From positions 270,129-334,128 of the forward strand of contig NZ_JAFBCZ010000003.1 in assembly GCF_016907925.1 (NCBI RefSeq): a stretch of DNA of 64,000 nucleotides, in the 5' to 3' direction. Under the pieces are notes generated by a model. It saw only the letters and a program-made list of their open reading frames with translations, did no database searches and was not told the DNA's origin. Below, in pieces: positions 60,904 to 64,000 of this stretch. How positions within the stretch are numbered: position 1 is the first letter of the stretch; each line of letters opens with the position of its first letter. Source of the DNA: Herpetosiphon giganteus (GTDB lineage: Bacteria; Chloroflexota; Chloroflexia; Chloroflexales; Herpetosiphonaceae). The translations under genes were made by a program, and so were the position numbers.

Positions 60904-61206
60904 TTATGAAGGATGAAGGATAAATTATGAAGGATGAAACATCTTTCAAACTTGAATATTAAGCCTTAACGCAAATTATGATCCAAAAATTGATCTGCTT
61001 TGCGTATCTCAGGCTAGATCGCTGAAGGCTGATCGAAACAGGATTAAGCTTGATTACTTCATCCTTCAACCCTCATCCTTCGTCCTTCTAACGAGTGATC
61101 TGCTTTGCGTATCTCAGGCTAGATCGCTGAAGGCTGATCGAAACAGATTAAGTTTGATTACTTCATCCTTCAACCCTCATCCTTCATCCTTTCAATAGGG
61201 GTGTTT
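60904..61206. repeat. Operon spacer nrtR-nadE: bracketing inverted repeats and a 105-bp tandem duplication
   Basis: GAAGGATGAAGGATA begins just after the nrtR stop, and TCATCCTTCATCCTTTC ends just before the nadE ribosome site AGGGG. Between them a block starting TGATCTGCTTTGCGTATCTC occurs twice (60991 and 61096), 105 bases apart and nearly identical. Confidence 0.7.
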
Positions 61207-63075
61207 ATGTATACTTTAGCTTTAGCTCAATTTCGCCCACGCAAGGGGCATTATGCTGCGAATTTAGCGCGGCTTGGCGAATTATTCGCCCAATTTGGCA
61301 GCAACGAGCGCCGCCCAGATGTGCTGATGTTGCCGGAAACTGCCTTGACTGGCTATTTCCTTGAAGGCGGCGTGCGTGAACAAGCTCTCACCGCAGGCCA
61401 GCTGTTTCACGATTTGCAACAGACGTATTTGGCTGCTTGTGGCGCTGACGCTCCCGCGCTGGATATTGTGGTTGGTTTTTATGAACGTTGGCGCGAGCGT
61501 TTTTACAATAGCGCTTTATACGCCACGCTGGGCAGCGATAGCAATTTGGCGGGCATTGGTCATGTGCATCGCAAGATGTTTTTGCCAACCTATGGCGTGT
61601 TTGATGAAGCACGGTTTGTTGAGGCTGGCCGCGAAATTGCCGCTTTCGATACCCGCTTTGGGCGCGTCGCAATTTTAATTTGCGAGGATGCATGGCACTC
61701 GCTGAGCGGCACAGTGGCCGCGCTCGATGGGGCGCAAATGCTATATGTCGTTAGCGCCTCGCCTGCCCGTGGCTCCAACGAAGATCGCCCAAGCAACCTC
61801 GCTCGTTGGGATGATCGGATTCGTGAGATTGCTGGTGAGCATGGCGTATATTTGGCAGTTTGCCAAATTGTCGGCTTCGAAGGCGGCAAAGGCTTTGCTG
61901 GCGGCTCGGTCGTGGTTGGGCCACGCTCCGATGAACGGGCGCGCGCTCCCTTGTGGTCGGAAGCGGTGCTGTTGGTCGATATTGATCTGAGCGATTTGAC
62001 CTTGGCCCGGGCTGATTTGCCTTTGTTAGCTGATTTGGAAGAACGCTTGCCCTTTATTTTGCGCGATGTTAACGCTGCCAGCGAAGGCAAAAAGCGCCAA
62101 AGCAGCTGGGATACGGCGCTTTCCAGCGATTCGCAAGGGCTGAGCGATGCCAGCTCACACAAACATACAATCGATAGCGAAGGCGAAAAGCGCGCTAAAG
62201 CAACGGTGGGCAAGCAAAGCTTTCCAATTATTGCTGCGCCGCGCTTCGACCCAAATAGCGACGAGCCATTGCGCATCAATCCCGAACTCACGCTTAATTG
62301 GCTGATCGAGTTTCTGCGCGATGAAGTTGGATTTCGACGTGGCTTTAAACAAGTTGTCATTGGGCTATCCGGCGGTGTGGATTCGGCCTTGACCACCTAT
62401 CTGTGTGCCAAGGCGTTTGGCCCAGAGAACGTGTTGGCCGTGCGCATGCCCTATCGCACTTCATCGTCGGACAGCTTAGATCACGCGCAGTTGGTGATTG
62501 ATGATTTGGGCATTCAGCAGCGCACAATCGAAATTACCAACGCTGTTGATGGCTATTTGGCCTTTGAGCCAGATGCAGATGGTCGGCGACGCGGCAATGT
62601 GATGGCTCGCACGCGCATGATCGTGCTGTTTGATCAATCACAGAAACTTGGTTGTATTCCGATTGGCACTGGCAATAAAACCGAGCGTTTGTTTGGTTAT
62701 TACACCTGGCATGCCGACGATGCGCCGCCGGTCAATCCGCTGGGCGATTTATTCAAAACCCAAGTTTGGGAATTGGCTTCGGCCATCGGTGTGCCCGATG
62801 TGATTGTGCATAAGCCAGCCTCAGCAGATCTGGTGGTTGGCCAAACCGACGAAGATGATTTTGGCATCTCGTATCGCAAGGCTGATCGGGTGTTGGCTTA
62901 TTTGCTAAGCGGCTATCGGCCTGAGCAATTGGTTGCGCGTGGTTTTAATGCCGATGAAGTGGCAATTGTGCAACGGCGAGTCAATACAACCCACTGGAAA
63001 CGCCATTTGCCAAGCACTGCCATGCTCTCCAGCACCGCCATCGGCGAATATTACTTGCGGCCAGTCGATTATTAG
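61207..63075 (+). CDS. nadE: Glutamine-dependent NAD+ synthetase
   Basis: The 622-aa enzyme amidates deamido-NAD to NAD. The N-terminal nitrilase-type glutaminase domain (about 1-290) has the triad residues in LPETALTGY (E), HRKMFLPTYG (K) and LICEDAWHS (C). A Ser/Lys-rich linker (about 295-345) follows. The synthetase domain has the PP-loop GLSGGVDSAL, GTGNKTERLFGYYTWHADD and PVNPLGDLFKTQVWELA. I use the ATG at 61207 with AGGGG five bases away; a GTG six bases earlier is too close. The linker is longer than needed and poorly conserved in appearance. Confidence 0.95.
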   Translation: MYTLALAQFRPRKGHYAANLARLGELFAQFGSNERRPDVLMLPETALTGYFLEGGVREQALTAGQLFHDLQQTYLAACGADAPALDIVVGFYERWRERFYNSALYATLGSDSNLAGIGHVHRKMFLPTYGVFDEARFVEAGREIAAFDTRFGRVAILICEDAWHSLSGTVAALDGAQMLYVVSASPARGSNEDRPSNLARWDDRIREIAGEHGVYLAVCQIVGFEGGKGFAGGSVVVGPRSDERARAPLWSEAVLLVDIDLSDLTLARADLPLLADLEERLPFILRDVNAASEGKKRQSSWDTALSSDSQGLSDASSHKHTIDSEGEKRAKATVGKQSFPIIAAPRFDPNSDEPLRINPELTLNWLIEFLRDEVGFRRGFKQVVIGLSGGVDSALTTYLCAKAFGPENVLAVRMPYRTSSSDSLDHAQLVIDDLGIQQRTIEITNAVDGYLAFEPDADGRRRGNVMARTRMIVLFDQSQKLGCIPIGTGNKTERLFGYYTWHADDAPPVNPLGDLFKTQVWELASAIGVPDVIVHKPASADLVVGQTDEDDFGISYRKADRVLAYLLSGYRPEQLVARGFNADEVAIVQRRVNTTHWKRHLPSTAMLSSTAIGEYYLRPVDY

Positions 63076-63139
63076 AAATTATGAAGGATGAAATAGTTAA
63101 GCTCACAATTCATACTTCATCCTTTCAAAGGGAGTTTCC
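63076..63139. repeat. Operon spacer nadE-nicotinamidase with inverted arms
   Basis: GAAGGATGAA at 63083-63092 pairs with TTCATCCTT-type sequence at 63115-63124, directly followed by TCAAAGGGAG, the next ribosome site. It is the third copy of the arrangement seen at 42208-42352 and 60904-61206. Confidence 0.65.
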
Positions 63140-63841
63140 ATGCTTGCGAAGAATAGCCAAGGATTTTTGGAATATTTGGATAACTGGTACGCCAACTTGC
63201 CCGAATTGCCACTCGACGATTTACTGGTCGCTGGCGCTGATCGGGTAGCGGTGACCTGTGTGGATATTATTGTGGGTTTTTGCACCGATGGCGCGTTATC
63301 TAGCCCACGGGTACAAAGCATCGTTGCGCCGATTGCTGAGCTGTTCAAAACCGCTCATGCTGGCGGCGTGCGCCACTTCATCTTGCCGCAAGATGCGCAT
63401 CCAGCCGATGCAGTAGAATTCGGCGCGTTTCCGGTGCACTGTTTGCGCGGCACGAACGAAGCCGATACCGCACCCGAATTGCGGGCCTTGCCATTTGCCG
63501 ATAGCTTTACGATTTTCGAAAAGAACTCGTTGAGCGCTGCTTTGAGCACTGGCTTCCCAGCGTGGGTCGCTGAGCATCCCGAAGTTGACACCTACATCGT
63601 GACTGGCGATTGCTCGGATTTATGTGTCTATCAATTGGCGATGTTCTTGCGTTTGGATGCCAATGCGCGCAACGTCCAGCGCCGCGTGGTCTTGCCCGCC
63701 GAATGTGTTGATACCTACGACACGCCGCTGGAAGTGGCCAGCGAGCTTGGTTTATATGCTCATCCTGGCGATTTTCATCATGTGTTCTCGTTGCACCATA
63801 TGGCCGCCAATGGTGTGGAAGTCGTCAAAGCCCTGAAATAG
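63140..63841 (+). CDS. Isochorismatase-family hydrolase, probable nicotinamidase
   Basis: The 233-aa protein has the catalytic triad of the family: Asp in VTCVDIIVGFC, Lys in FEKNSLSAA, and Cys in GDCSDLCVYQLAMFLR. QDAHPADAVEFGAFPVHCLRGT replaces the usual DxHxxxH metal region in part, so metal binding is less certain. Its place after nadE and nrtR supports nicotinamide deamidation (PncA-like) in NAD salvage. AAAGGGAG precedes the ATG. A terminator follows. Confidence 0.85.
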   Translation: MLAKNSQGFLEYLDNWYANLPELPLDDLLVAGADRVAVTCVDIIVGFCTDGALSSPRVQSIVAPIAELFKTAHAGGVRHFILPQDAHPADAVEFGAFPVHCLRGTNEADTAPELRALPFADSFTIFEKNSLSAALSTGFPAWVAEHPEVDTYIVTGDCSDLCVYQLAMFLRLDANARNVQRRVVLPAECVDTYDTPLEVASELGLYAHPGDFHHVFSLHHMAANGVEVVKALK

Positions 63842-63859
63842 GGTCTTAAATTTCTCCAC

Positions 63860-63896
63860 AGCCCCTCGCTTGCTAAGCAGGAGAGGGGCTTTTTGT
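63860..63896 (+). terminator. Terminator of the NAD operon
   Basis: AGCCCCTC pairs with GAGGGGCT and is followed by TTTTTGTT. Confidence 0.8.
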
Positions 63897-63940
63897 TGGC
63901 TTTATATAACCACTGTTGCTAGTTAAATGAACGGATTGTG

Positions 63941-64000
63941 ATGATGCATGCCGAAAGGATGAACCCTAAACCCCTTGGCTTAACGCAGAACGTCCTCGAT
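63941..64000 (+). CDS. Possible start of a gene cut by the window edge
   Basis: An open frame from ATG at 63941 (or the in-frame ATG at 63959, translating MNPKPLGLTQNVLD) runs to the edge without a stop. It is too short to assign, and no strong ribosome site is seen. Confidence 0.25.
   Translation, partial: MMHAERMNPKPLGLTQNVLD

Noticed and set aside
42208..61195. CRISPR array
   Set aside because: The repeats are short words with no constant-length spacers and no cas genes are near.

Overview
The window looks like chromosomal DNA of a filamentous Chloroflexota bacterium, most likely Herpetosiphon or a close relative. That placement is an inference. It rests on moderate GC content, a mevalonate kinase, several Ser/Thr kinases, the TIGR02587/TIGR02588 gene pair, a double-length ThyX-like protein, and spacers filled with word-like short repeats and hairpin elements. 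I ran no database search. There are no rRNA or tRNA genes, no CRISPR array, no transposase and no phage genes.

Layout. Positions 1-3354 (minus) hold a secreted multi-module GH13 amylase that runs off the left edge. Positions 3355-7131 hold a GH31 glycosidase and a UPF0173 hydrolase, four parS-like 16-mers (one a perfect consensus site inside the GH31 gene) and a DnaA-box cluster, together a candidate replication-origin region. Positions 7132-10767 form an overlapping operon: PHP-AlbA protein, UbiX, MenG/UbiE. Positions 10879-12372 encode a small HTH protein and a GT4 glycosyltransferase. Positions 12754-15651 are a copper module: CsoR-type operator, copZ, copA. Positions 15697-19540 (minus) are a polysaccharide operon of aminotransferase, membrane-anchored SDR and nucleotidyltransferase. 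The tmRNA gene is at 21098-21456, followed by a kinase, a HisN-like phosphatase and a MarR regulator divergent from an RND exporter with an unusual repeat insertion (24803-28603).

Positions 29312-34251 run mevalonate kinase, GT2, Nudix, kinase-TPR, Nudix. A membrane 7TM-GAF-HTH receptor and a two-receiver GGDEF protein follow (34706-38327), then a purine permease (minus), RlmN and an RlmM-like methyltransferase. At 43637-44665 lies a protein resembling the GyrB ATPase/transducer half without its ATP-site motifs, bracketed by identical 116-bp direct repeats. A tandem ThyX-like protein and the TIGR02587/2588 pair come next. Positions 48242-58047 carry a secreted GH-A hydrolase and three tandem secreted paralogues, all sharing a YW-NGG-FER repeat module. 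The right end has SixA, the hibernation factor HPF and an NAD unit (nrtR, nadE, nicotinamidase-like).

The strongest leads are the oriC/parS region, the degenerate GyrB-like gene and its flanking repeats, inverted AAGGATGA/TCATCCTT arms bracketing three operon spacers so that the right arm abuts the Shine-Dalgarno sequence of the next gene, the shared repeat module, and the RND insertion.
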